The translations under genes were made by a program, and so were the position numbers. This document shows, one piece after another, positions 1 through 7,889 of a stretch of 30,427 nucleotides of DNA. Below the pieces are notes generated by a model. The model did not search any database, was not told where the DNA came from, and saw only the letters and a program-made list of their open reading frames with translations. Source of the DNA: a virus; the IMG/VR virus record IMGVR_UViG_3300020183_003294, positions 1 to 30,427 of that record, one strand, 5' to 3'. Position 1 is the stretch's first letter; each line of letters opens with the position of its first letter.

Positions 1-553
1 TATCGTTTGGTCCGAATATTGCTGTACATCTTGCAAGTGCGATTTCTAATCCTGAAAATTTAGAAACATGTTCCATTAACTTTTCACGATACCTTCTCAT
101 CCACCCATATCCGTAATATGATTTATATGGTTCATCAACCCAATATTCATCTTCAGTTATTGGTCTTCTAATATCAGGATATCCGGTTGAGCTGTTTAAA
201 TCCAAAAATCTTTTAACACCATTTTTTGCACAAGCTTCTAAAACATTACCAATTAAATTTAATTGTTTTAATGATATTTGTACATCAGTTGGTACCGATG
301 AGGGATGTGCTATTTCACCAGCACAATGAATAACATAATCGGCACCATAAGTTAATTTGATACAATCATCTAATTTCATCAAATCTATATCTCTTAAAAT
401 TTGAATATGATTGTGTTCATATTGTAAATCATTTTTATGTATGTGTGTTCTTACATATGCACCTGTTTCAACTAGTTTCATTAGAAAATGTGTACCAATA
501 AATCCAGAACCACCGGTTACGACTACTCTTTTTCCTTTTAAAAAATTACTCAT
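1..553 (-). CDS. NAD-dependent epimerase/reductase, GDP-L-fucose-synthase-like (3' end outside window)
   Basis: Partial gene: the start codon is at 553-551 and the reading frame stays open for 184 residues to the window edge. It begins with a Rossmann dinucleotide motif, GGSGFIG at residues 14-20, followed by the extended-SDR acidic and ADYVIHCAG segments. The SSTGYP stretch (121-126) resembles the SSxxYP signature of GDP-4-keto-6-deoxymannose epimerase/reductases (GDP-fucose synthase, ColC). The expected YxxxK catalytic pair reads Tyr149-Gly-Trp-Met-Arg153, so Arg sits where Lys is expected. It starts one base after the stop of the upstream SDR gene and is the last gene of the run. Family assignment as SDR is firm; the exact substrate is inferred, with a role in a GDP-deoxyhexose pathway most likely given the 3-dehydratase-like gene two genes upstream. 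Confidence 0.85.
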   Translation of the reverse strand, partial: MSNFLKGKRVVVTGGSGFIGTHFLMKLVETGAYVRTHIHKNDLQYEHNHIQILRDIDLMKLDDCIKLTYGADYVIHCAGEIAHPSSVPTDVQISLKQLNLIGNVLEACAKNGVKRFLDLNSSTGYPDIRRPITEDEYWVDEPYKSYYGYGWMRRYREKLMEHVSKFSGLEIALARCTAIFGPND

Positions 554-554
554 A

Positions 555-1532
555 TTAATGATTTACAAATGGGTTATATCTCTTATCCAACATTTCTTTA
601 TTTTCCAAATACCATTCTGTGGTTAATCTAATACCATCCTCTAATGATACTAATGGTTCAATACCATACGATTTTGCACGTGTGGTATCAAATAACCTTA
701 TGTCATCTCCCTTATTATTATTTGAATTTGAAAATTTAACTAAATTTTTTCTACTCGAATTAAGATAAACTAATTCAACTAAATCTCTTATTGAACGTCC
801 ATTACCTGAACCTAAATTAATTGGTTCTGTTATTTTATTCTCAACGGCCATTATCATTCCTCTTGCCACATCATCACAATAAATAAAATCTCTAATTGCT
901 GAACCATCTCCCATAACTTCCAACACATCATTCTCATTAGCTTTTCTAATAAGAGATGGTACGACCATTGCATTTTCAGGATTGAAATTATCATATGGAC
1001 CATAAACATTAGCGGGTCTTACTATTGAAAATCTATCAAACCCATGTTGAATTTTATATGTTTCAATTTGTAATTCTCCAATTCGTTTTGCCCAACCTGG
1101 ATACCTATCATTTGGTGACGGAAATGTATCCCAAACAGTGTCTTCTTTGAATATTTGAGCGGGAGCATATACACCGACTGAACTGGTATATAAAAACCAT
1201 TCAACATTCGCTTCATATGCTGCTTGTATCATATTGGTATTAAATTGTAACATGGGAACCATGAAATCAACAGGTTGTTCTTTACACATTTTTGGTGACC
1301 CTTTAACACCAGCCAAATGGAATACAAAATCCATTCCTTTACAGATATCCAAACAATTGTCGAAAAACCTTAAATCAACTTGTAAGTGTTCAACACTTTC
1401 AGGTAAATCAGATGGTTTTGTTAAATCTGCAATAAAAATTTTACATTCCTTTTCTAACAACAATTTCACTAAGGATCTTCCTATCATTCCACCACCACCT
1501 GTTATTAATACTTTTTTATCTTTAAACATCAT
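555..1532 (-). CDS. NAD-dependent sugar epimerase/dehydratase (extended SDR)
   Basis: A 325-residue extended short-chain dehydrogenase of normal family length, probably acting on a nucleotide sugar. Visible motifs are TGGGGMIG (11-18) for NAD(P) binding, DFVFHLAG (68-75), YTSSVGVY with the catalytic Ser/Thr (115-122), and RPANVYGP near residue 172. The catalytic Tyr/Lys region reads RYPGWAKR: Tyr144 and Lys149 are five residues apart instead of four, so either Pro145 occupies the usual Tyr position or the active site is shifted. Two consecutive ATG codons (1532 and 1529) could start it, and the start overlaps the end of the upstream PLP-enzyme gene by 11 bases, indicating translational coupling. 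It likely catalyses an epimerisation, reduction or dehydration in the same nucleotide-sugar pathway as its two neighbours. Confidence 0.88.
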   Translation of the reverse strand: MMFKDKKVLITGGGGMIGRSLVKLLLEKECKIFIADLTKPSDLPESVEHLQVDLRFFDNCLDICKGMDFVFHLAGVKGSPKMCKEQPVDFMVPMLQFNTNMIQAAYEANVEWFLYTSSVGVYAPAQIFKEDTVWDTFPSPNDRYPGWAKRIGELQIETYKIQHGFDRFSIVRPANVYGPYDNFNPENAMVVPSLIRKANENDVLEVMGDGSAIRDFIYCDDVARGMIMAVENKITEPINLGSGNGRSIRDLVELVYLNSSRKNLVKFSNSNNNKGDDIRLFDTTRAKSYGIEPLVSLEDGIRLTTEWYLENKEMLDKRYNPFVNH

Positions 1533-2706
1533 TTAATTTTTTACATAGTTCAATTATTTGTTCATCCGTCAAATCTGTGTGATTACCAATATATAATGAA
1601 TTGTTATGGATGTAATTCACATTATCTAATTTACCTACAATTCTATGTTCATATTTTTCCAAGAAAGGTTGTAAAACTTGATTACCACCTCCAGATGTTC
1701 CTAAACGGTACTCCACACCACACAAATCTAAAATATCACAAACACTACTGTAATCATCATTTATATGTAATCTATCAGTGTAATGTGGATGCATAACTAA
1801 GGGTAAAGCAAAATTACTATTCTCACCATCATCCCATTCTGTTTTGAATTTTCTAGAATCAAGATTATCTAACCAAACTTTGAAATTATGTCTTCTCTTT
1901 TCAACATTATAGTCAATTCTTTTCATCTGTTCAATACCTAAAACGGCATTCAATTCCGTACTTCTCATATTAAATCCAGCAACCGCAAACGTGAATAAAG
2001 GATTTAATTGTGGGTAATTTTCTTTAAAAAATTGCTGAGATTCTAATGAACTTTCTCTTGTCATTCCGTGTGAACGAAATAATCTTGCTAAGTCATCGTG
2101 TAAATCTTCCTTAACACAAACCATACCACCTTCAACAGTTGTTATATGGTGTCCAAAATAAAATGAAAATATAGATATATCACCAAAAGTACCAACTTTT
2201 TGACCTTTATAACTAGCACCATGTGATTCACAACAATCTTCAATTAAAAGAATATCTTTTTCTTTTGCAATTTTTACTATTTCTTCATTGATTGCATTAA
2301 AACCTAAACAATGAACTAAAACAATTGCTTTTGTTTGGGGTGTGATTGCTTTTTCAATATTTTCCAATGTTATCGAAAGATTATCCATTGATATATCAAC
2401 AAAAACAGGTGTCATACCAAGTTGTACTATTGATGAAACGTCTGAAACCCAACCAAGTGGTGGTACTATAACTTCACCGATACCTAACAGTTCTTTTACC
2501 ATGGCTATTGAAATGTAATTTCCTGAACTACCGGAATTTACCATAGTACTATGTTTAACTCCTAACCATTTCGACCATAATTTTTCGAATTCTTTTACTT
2601 TATCACCATTAGTTAATCTTTGATTTGATAATATAAAATCCGCTAATACTTTTCTATCAGATTCTGAGATATTATTGTTTATTAATGGCCATTTATAATT
2701 TTTCAT
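1522..2706 (-). CDS. PLP-dependent sugar 3-dehydratase-like protein (DegT/DnrJ/EryC1/StrS fold, ColD/RfbH-like)
   Basis: At 394 residues this is a full-length DegT/DnrJ/EryC1/StrS fold-type I PLP protein. It has NSGSSGNY (57-64) for phosphate binding, the PLP-ring Asp in LLIEDCCESHG (153-163), and the active-site loop SFYFGHHITTVEGG (181-194). Aligning the loop to the family K-x-I-T-T-G-E-G-G pattern puts His186 where aminotransferases have the Schiff-base Lys. In established members with this change (ColD, and E1/RfbH), the enzyme is a 3-dehydratase that removes the C3 hydroxyl of a 4-keto-6-deoxy sugar. I therefore infer a dehydratase making a 3-deoxy sugar, not an aminotransferase. I see no [2Fe-2S] cysteine cluster that would favour the E1 subtype. 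Its stop overlaps the following SDR start by 11 bases. Confidence 0.88.
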   Translation of the reverse strand: MKNYKWPLINNNISESDRKVLADFILSNQRLTNGDKVKEFEKLWSKWLGVKHSTMVNSGSSGNYISIAMVKELLGIGEVIVPPLGWVSDVSSIVQLGMTPVFVDISMDNLSITLENIEKAITPQTKAIVLVHCLGFNAINEEIVKIAKEKDILLIEDCCESHGASYKGQKVGTFGDISIFSFYFGHHITTVEGGMVCVKEDLHDDLARLFRSHGMTRESSLESQQFFKENYPQLNPLFTFAVAGFNMRSTELNAVLGIEQMKRIDYNVEKRRHNFKVWLDNLDSRKFKTEWDDGENSNFALPLVMHPHYTDRLHINDDYSSVCDILDLCGVEYRLGTSGGGNQVLQPFLEKYEHRIVGKLDNVNYIHNNSLYIGNHTDLTDEQIIELCKKLNDV

Positions 2707-2750
2707 ATAATTTAAATATAAAGAAACCTTTTATGATAGTAAAGTAAAAC
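2707..2750. other. Short intergenic gap inside the gene run
   Basis: A 44-base AT-rich spacer between the oxygenase stop and the PLP-enzyme start, one of the few real gaps in the run. I see no hairpin followed by a T-run, no late-promoter-like motif and no convincing ribosome-binding site. An AAGG lies about 18 bases upstream of the 2706 start, which is too far to be a normal Shine-Dalgarno sequence. Confidence 0.5.
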
Positions 2751-3407
2751 TTACATGATATCGAAGTATTCCCCTATCATAAATTTAGTTTTCATATTGA
2801 TTGAACCATCTGTATTTGGTACAAATTTTATTGGGTCTATCAATCTGAAATCAACAGAAACTCGTGTTTGTTGACTTTCGTTTGGTTTATTACCATGTAC
2901 TAAATTTGCACCATCAAATATTAAAATCTCACCATACTTTACTTCATATGGTTTATAATCTGATTTGTTTTCTCTACTCTCCATCCATATTGTATTATAT
3001 TGATTGGTATGTACGAATGGTAACCAGAAATTAACTTCGGTTGTACCATGGTTATAAGTTTTATCTTTGTGCCATTCACCTACTGCAAGGTTTCCATTGG
3101 CTAACTGAACTCTGAATGTTGGTATAACTTGATATACGATTTGGTTATAACCAAATCTCTCTTTCAAATCATTTACCAATTCCAAATAAGTTGGTAAAAA
3201 TTCTTTTCTAAATTTATCATAATATCTTTTATGCCAAATAGTTGATTGGTCTTTTTCTCTTATCAAAACATCATAGTGTTCTAAAGTATGTAACTCTTCT
3301 AATGGTGTGGTTTCTCCTTCCCAAACTTCTAACATTTGAGAAACAATTTGTCTAAAAGGATACTTTTTTGTATCGTAATCAATTTTATAAGGTGTATTCA
3401 AGTACAT
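2751..3407 (-). CDS. StrG-like 2-oxoglutarate/Fe(II)-dependent oxygenase
   Basis: A 218-residue protein with the double-stranded beta-helix iron-binding pattern. EWHKDKTYNH at 111-120 supplies His113 and Asp115 (HxD), LVHGN gives the distal His171, and TRVSVDFR at 181-188 supplies the 2-oxoglutarate-binding Arg (probably Arg182 followed by Ser184). The segments EVNFWLPF and GEILIFDGANLVHGN resemble, from memory, the StrG family of streptomycin and related clusters, whose members are predicted hydroxylases of sugar-type substrates. I infer hydroxylation or oxidation of a glycan or sugar-nucleotide intermediate. The start overlaps the end of the upstream gene by 23 bases. The oxygenase assignment is strong from the facial triad; the StrG comparison and the substrate are tentative. 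Confidence 0.82.
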   Translation of the reverse strand: MYLNTPYKIDYDTKKYPFRQIVSQMLEVWEGETTPLEELHTLEHYDVLIREKDQSTIWHKRYYDKFRKEFLPTYLELVNDLKERFGYNQIVYQVIPTFRVQLANGNLAVGEWHKDKTYNHGTTEVNFWLPFVHTNQYNTIWMESRENKSDYKPYEVKYGEILIFDGANLVHGNKPNESQQTRVSVDFRLIDPIKFVPNTDGSINMKTKFMIGEYFDIM

Positions 3408-4146
3408 TTTTTTCGAATATTTCTTTTAATAAATTAGTTTCAATTTTTATTGGATTATGAATTCCCATGGGGTCATAATAATAATCGTCTTCCATTGCAA
3501 ATTTTTTAGCACTTTCCAAATCGGCTAAACCATCGTCTAACAAATATTTTGAAAAATATATGTCTTCCCACATTCCGTAATCCGATTTGTATTTTTCAGT
3601 TATTTTAATCATTTTGTCTCTTGTTCTTAAAGATAAACCACCATTTCCTACAAAACAACCTTCTTTTGGTTTTTTCCAAGGAGCACCAATATAATCCCAT
3701 TTTAAAAAATCCTCGATTCCACTTTTTAGCAACATAGAATCATTTTGAAAAATTAATATCTTATTTCCCATAGATTTTTTCCAAAATTCAGTAGATTTCA
3801 AAATTTCAGTGTGAGTTTGTCTACTTGTAAAATTTGGTATATTCAAATTTTCATAAACAATGTTTTCAAATTCTTTAAACAAATTTTTTAAATAATATTC
3901 ATTTTCACTATTATGAAAAATTTGTAATCCCCACTTAACACCTAAACTATTATTATTTAAGAAATATAAATGATTTTTTACAATAGGTAATAGTTCAGGT
4001 AAACATCTTAAATCGAACAGTGAAGCATAATAGTTTGAATTTTCGTCAATCTCGGGTATGTAATTTTCTAATTTATTCTCAAAAATTTTCAAATATTTTT
4101 TAAACAATAGTAAATTTTCCTCTTTATAAATTAATTCTTGACTCAT
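3385..4146 (-). CDS. DUF5672-type putative glycosyltransferase
   Basis: A 253-residue protein whose centre carries the signature I associate with DUF5672 proteins: IFQNDSMLL (132-140), WDYIGAPW (150-157) and VGNGGLSLR (166-174), followed by a conserved acidic WEDIYFS segment. Members of this family are found in bacterial and viral glycan loci and are treated as GT-A-like glycosyltransferases; the N-D-S in FQNDS stands in the position of a DxD-like metal and nucleotide site. The N-terminal 100 residues are rich in Lys, Asn and Tyr and do not match anything I recognise. The gene overlaps the upstream SGNH gene by 4 bases (ATGA type). The donor sugar cannot be told from sequence. Confidence 0.8.
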   Translation of the reverse strand: MSQELIYKEENLLLFKKYLKIFENKLENYIPEIDENSNYYASLFDLRCLPELLPIVKNHLYFLNNNSLGVKWGLQIFHNSENEYYLKNLFKEFENIVYENLNIPNFTSRQTHTEILKSTEFWKKSMGNKILIFQNDSMLLKSGIEDFLKWDYIGAPWKKPKEGCFVGNGGLSLRTRDKMIKITEKYKSDYGMWEDIYFSKYLLDDGLADLESAKKFAMEDDYYYDPMGIHNPIKIETNLLKEIFEKNVLEYTL

Positions 4147-4766
4147 AATTTATCTTTAATATTTTCATAAATGTAATCACCTATAATTTTATATCCCTCT
4201 AAGTTTGGATGATAATCTCCTTCGTAAAAATTTTTCTCATCATTCCATATACTTCTACTACCATATTCCCACACACTCATATCATTTTTTATTTCATAAT
4301 CTCTTAGTACATCCGCAACACAACCATTTGGATTTATGAAATATTTTGGTAATTGGGTAGTGTCGAATTCATAATCTTTAAAAGATGGGTAAAACGAATT
4401 AAAATAAAAATGTTTTATACCTATTAGTTCTTTTTCTAACATGTTGTAAATGTCAATTACGGTTTCACTATCATGTCTCATATATCTATATGGCCAAGAA
4501 AACATTATTATGATAACATCATCTGTATCGATATAACCGTTTTGTAATGAAACCACCACATTGTTGTAAATGTATTTGTTACCATCACCACAAACACCGT
4601 TATTTACGTATACACACCCTAATTTTTCAGCCGTCCATCTCGGCCAAGAATTCTGTTCCCTAAGTCTTTCAATAAAAAGTGGGGGATTTGGTATCTCTTT
4701 ATAAGACTCGTCTGTCTCAACTCCATGGCCCGCGGTCCAACTATCACCAAAACAAATTATTCTCAT
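4143..4766 (-). CDS. SGNH/GDSL-hydrolase-like protein
   Basis: A 207-residue protein with a GDSWTAG block I (residues 7-13, nucleophile Ser9) and an NNGVCGDGNKY segment at 55-65 that could supply the Gly and Asn oxyanion residues. The C-terminal block is EGDYHPNLEGY, with His186 and Asp184 two residues before it; the family usually has DxxH, so the spacing is one shorter here. SGNH proteins act as esterases or, in glycan loci, as O-acetyl transferases or deacetylases, which fits this context. There is no signal peptide. It overlaps its neighbours by 1 and 4 bases and sits directly after another SGNH-like gene, so the two may act on the same glycan or as a pair. Confidence 0.82.
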   Translation of the reverse strand: MRIICFGDSWTAGHGVETDESYKEIPNPPLFIERLREQNSWPRWTAEKLGCVYVNNGVCGDGNKYIYNNVVVSLQNGYIDTDDVIIIMFSWPYRYMRHDSETVIDIYNMLEKELIGIKHFYFNSFYPSFKDYEFDTTQLPKYFINPNGCVADVLRDYEIKNDMSVWEYGSRSIWNDEKNFYEGDYHPNLEGYKIIGDYIYENIKDKL

Positions 4767-5509
4767 TATAGGAATTCTTTAATGTAGTTATACATATACT
4801 CTGATTGAGTGATGTGACCGTATTCGCCGAAATGTCCATCATTAACGGTTTCATTTGTTTCTTGAGAAATTTTTGCAATTAGTCTATCGTGTTGTTTATT
4901 ACAGAGGTCCTCAATTTCAGACATAATACCTCTATTAATGTTCTCGTAATCATTTCCTTTAATAATTCTATAATCATCTTTAAATAGGGTTTTAAATTGT
5001 ATAGTTATATGTTCATCACTAGACCAATGAAAAACGTGTGCACCTATTTTGTTTAGATAAATGTTAATCAATAACATCCAAGAGAACACCTCTTCAATCC
5101 ACAAATGGTGTGTTCTATTAATTAATACCTCATTTATTGCGTTTTGGGATACACTTATACCAGGAAACCCACCAACACTATTTGGTTGTATTTGATTGAA
5201 GACGTTTTCCTCCTCATTAACTAATTGAAATCTAGCCGGATTTGTCCATCCAAATATTAGAATATCGTCTTTTTTTATAGAGTGTACAAACTCTAAAAAT
5301 TGTTTAAATATTAAATAATTACTAGAACCACCAACCGCTCTATTTTGACATTCATACCCTAATTTATTTGCTAATAATGTTGGCCAAACGTCGGGAAGGT
5401 TATTATTTCTACATTTTTTATATTCGTCATATTTGCTTGTCATGTAGGGGTGTCCTACAGGGTAATATTCTGCGGTGAAACTACATCCAAATGTCCATAG
5501 TGTGCTCAT
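4766..5509 (-). CDS. SGNH-hydrolase-like protein (GCSFT type)
   Basis: A 247-residue protein that opens with LWTFGCSFTAEY, so block I is GCSFT with Ser10 as the predicted nucleophile and Cys in place of the usual Asp. NRAVGGSSNYLIF near residue 56 fits the oxyanion Gly/Asn blocks (RxxGGSSN). The C-terminus has DGHFGEYGH, giving Asp224-x-His226. It is one of five SGNH-like genes in this run and shares the GCSFT block with those at 7886-8758 and 13882-14724. Overlaps are 1 base downstream and 4 bases upstream. Likely an acyl esterase or acyltransferase on a glycan; substrate unknown, and with only short motifs conserved the catalytic activity is not certain. Confidence 0.75.
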   Translation of the reverse strand: MSTLWTFGCSFTAEYYPVGHPYMTSKYDEYKKCRNNNLPDVWPTLLANKLGYECQNRAVGGSSNYLIFKQFLEFVHSIKKDDILIFGWTNPARFQLVNEEENVFNQIQPNSVGGFPGISVSQNAINEVLINRTHHLWIEEVFSWMLLINIYLNKIGAHVFHWSSDEHITIQFKTLFKDDYRIIKGNDYENINRGIMSEIEDLCNKQHDRLIAKISQETNETVNDGHFGEYGHITQSEYMYNYIKEFL

Positions 5510-6855
5510 GATTTGTTTGTTAAATTACTAAAGAACATATAGTCTCTTTTTATTTTTAAAATATCTAATACCCTTTGTTTATTAGCCTCAAACCTTTCAA
5601 AATTATTTTCATAAAATTTAATAAATTTATCTTTATTTTCATAGACTCTTTTTATTTCTCTGAAAATATCGAAAAACCTTAGTTTGTCGTTCATCTTATC
5701 ATCGTAATTGTGATCAATCATATCTTCAAAAAAATCAAAACCATATTTTTGTTTCATAATTGAAATATGATGTGGGGTTGCAATTATAATTGGGAATTGA
5801 TAAAAGAAAAATGGTCTAAATGATTTTTCAGTAATTTGTACAACGTTTGGACAATTACTAAACATTGATTCTGTTACAATATTCACATAAGATTCTTCAA
5901 ATGTTTTATTCTTCTCAGGAATTTGTTGCCATTTGGGTAGCATGGTTTTGTCTAATTCTTGTAATGGTTTAAACCATCCTTCGTCACCTTCATAATCACT
6001 AACTTTCATTTGAATGTTATTGAAATATTCGATCTCTTCGTCTAAAATTTCAATTGCTGTTGAGTCGAACAGGGAATCATAAAAGTTACCGACGGGATAC
6101 CCCCAATATGTCGGTACCAACGACCAATTCACATCTTTATCCAATAATCCGATTTTTTTTAACAGAACTAAAATGGCATACCTATGTGATTTCGGTGATT
6201 TATTGTGACATAAAAAAAATTTACCTTCTTTTTCTTTTTTATAAACAGAACCTATTTTTTGTAAAACTCTAGTGGATGAGTTTGGAATGAACTCAAGAGC
6301 ATGTTCTTTTACTTTAAAATCACCATGTATTTTTTTCAACCAATGTATTTTTGCGTTATTATTTACAAAGTATACTTTTTCAAGATTTATACCTAATTTT
6401 TTTAGATAATCGACCGTTAATCTATAACCTAATTCACTATCGGGTTCATGTTCAGTTAAGAAAATTAAAAATAAATTATCATATTCTATTAAAGATTTGG
6501 TTACCTCATTACTTAGTGGTTTTTTACCATCTAATATTGCCTGTACATTTTCTCCGTGAACATGAGGGATACAAAAAAATCTTGATAAATCAAAACTGTA
6601 ATGGTTTATAATGTAATAAAAATTCTCTTCAGGTCTTTCACTTATTTCATTAAATCTACATCTTTTTACTGTAAATTTTTCGCTCTCTTCAAGCACGGGT
6701 TCCAAGAACTCATAACTCAACATCCTATCTAAATAATTGTTTATAAGATTATACCCATCCCAAAATGTTTTTTCACCATAGATATTGACGCAATTCGGTA
6801 TTGGTTCTTCCGAATCTATTGGCCAATTATCATATACTAAATTTAATACTCTCAT
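5506..6855 (-). CDS. Putative GT-B glycosyltransferase, GT10-like motif family (paralogue 1)
   Basis: A 449-residue protein that belongs with three others in this window. The shared motifs appear in the same order: NKSPKSHR (218-225), NIVTES (325-330), QITEKSFRPFFFYQFP (340-355) and YGFDFFEDMIDHNYD (371-385). The TES...TEK arrangement resembles the donor-site region of GT10 fucosyltransferases (FEN...TEK), so I infer a nucleotide-sugar-binding GT-B enzyme. This copy has a long N-terminal half, including FLTEHEPDSELGY, and about 90 extra residues between the HR and TES motifs. The C-terminal part is a charged helical region. It overlaps both neighbours by 4 bases. The relationship among the four copies is directly visible; the glycosyltransferase function is inferred. 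Confidence 0.7.
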   Translation of the reverse strand: MRVLNLVYDNWPIDSEEPIPNCVNIYGEKTFWDGYNLINNYLDRMLSYEFLEPVLEESEKFTVKRCRFNEISERPEENFYYIINHYSFDLSRFFCIPHVHGENVQAILDGKKPLSNEVTKSLIEYDNLFLIFLTEHEPDSELGYRLTVDYLKKLGINLEKVYFVNNNAKIHWLKKIHGDFKVKEHALEFIPNSSTRVLQKIGSVYKKEKEGKFFLCHNKSPKSHRYAILVLLKKIGLLDKDVNWSLVPTYWGYPVGNFYDSLFDSTAIEILDEEIEYFNNIQMKVSDYEGDEGWFKPLQELDKTMLPKWQQIPEKNKTFEESYVNIVTESMFSNCPNVVQITEKSFRPFFFYQFPIIIATPHHISIMKQKYGFDFFEDMIDHNYDDKMNDKLRFFDIFREIKRVYENKDKFIKFYENNFERFEANKQRVLDILKIKRDYMFFSNLTNKS

Positions 6856-7889
6856 ATATTTTTTAATATGTTTTTCATAAAACCGTAACTTTTATCTATA
6901 AACTCTGAATTATTTTTTAAATCATATTTTATACACAATTCCTTAAATATTTTTGGTACATACTCGTCTTGAATAATTAGTTCATATGCACGTTTTTTAT
7001 TGTATAATATGATATCAAAATTTTCTTCATATAGTTTATTTAAATCCATTCCTTTTAGATTTTTTATATTTTGGATAACACCTTCTGCTCTTTTTTCTAA
7101 GTCATCTTCTGAATCAAAAGAATAGTCAAAAATATTATCATATAATTTAAATCCATAATTTTTTAGTATCGAATTTTGATTTTTACTTCCATAACATAAA
7201 AATGGTTGTTCCATTAAAATTGGTTTGAATGTTTTCTCTGTTATAAACTCACACTCAATGTTAGATTCTGTAACGAGAAAGAAAAAAGAATTATTATTAA
7301 TTAAAAAGTCAGTTCTATCGTTGTGATTTGTCTCATTAAACTCATCTAGATTTAGTATTTTTTCCTGCCAATTTTTAAAATTATAATATCCTCTTGACCA
7401 TATCTCATCACTTAGTTTACACCAAGATATATTTCCATAATTTTCGAGTCCGTTTTGAAAAATTTTATCAATCAACAAACATCTATGATAATGTGGTTTA
7501 TTATTATACGATATGAATAATTTATCAAAATTTTTATTAATTTTTATGTTGTTTAAATTATTAGAATAATATGGACACATAAATGCATAAGTAAAATGTA
7601 ATAAAAATGTAGGCCAATTATGGATTATAATTTTTTCATATTTATTTATTTTTTCATAATACTTTTCATCTTGTGCACCAAAAATTATATGTGTTGTTGT
7701 ATCATTTTTTTTACATATCAAATTTAATAAATTAAAATCATAGTTTTCATTACCTCCAGATAACGCAAATTCACCAAATGATAATATAAGAACATCTTTA
7801 GGTTTTGTTTCGTTAATTTTTATTATAACATCGTCAAAACTAAATCGACTTAAATCGTTTGAATTACATATTAATATTTCTGATGTCAT
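6852..7889 (-). CDS. Putative GT-B glycosyltransferase, GT10-like motif family (paralogue 2)
   Basis: At 345 residues this is the shortest of the four related proteins. It has NNKPHYHR (129-136), FLVTES (204-209), FITEKTFKPILMEQPF (215-230) and YGFKLYDNIFDYSFD (245-259). The FLVTES...FITEK spacing is close to the GT10 fucosyltransferase donor-site motif (FxxENS...VTEK...AG..P), the best hint to function. The first 125 residues look like a reduced Rossmann-like domain (DVLILSFGEFALSGG, HIIFGAQDEKYY). The composition is very rich in Asn, Lys and Ile. It overlaps both neighbours by 4 bases and lies next to an SGNH gene, a pairing repeated elsewhere in the run. Confidence 0.68.
   Translation of the reverse strand: MTSEILICNSNDLSRFSFDDVIIKINETKPKDVLILSFGEFALSGGNENYDFNLLNLICKKNDTTTHIIFGAQDEKYYEKINKYEKIIIHNWPTFLLHFTYAFMCPYYSNNLNNIKINKNFDKLFISYNNKPHYHRCLLIDKIFQNGLENYGNISWCKLSDEIWSRGYYNFKNWQEKILNLDEFNETNHNDRTDFLINNNSFFFLVTESNIECEFITEKTFKPILMEQPFLCYGSKNQNSILKNYGFKLYDNIFDYSFDSEDDLEKRAEGVIQNIKNLKGMDLNKLYEENFDIILYNKKRAYELIIQDEYVPKIFKELCIKYDLKNNSEFIDKSYGFMKNILKNI

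Noticed and set aside
1234-1536. Plus-strand open frame of 100 codons, and similar ones at 411-626, 6351-6611 and 21451-21729
   Set aside because: Each lies fully antisense to a gene with recognisable motifs or family, and none shows a domain or start signal of its own.
1522-2706. Sugar aminotransferase call
   Set aside because: The DegT fold is right, but the Schiff-base Lys is replaced by His186, so transamination through an internal aldimine is not expected.
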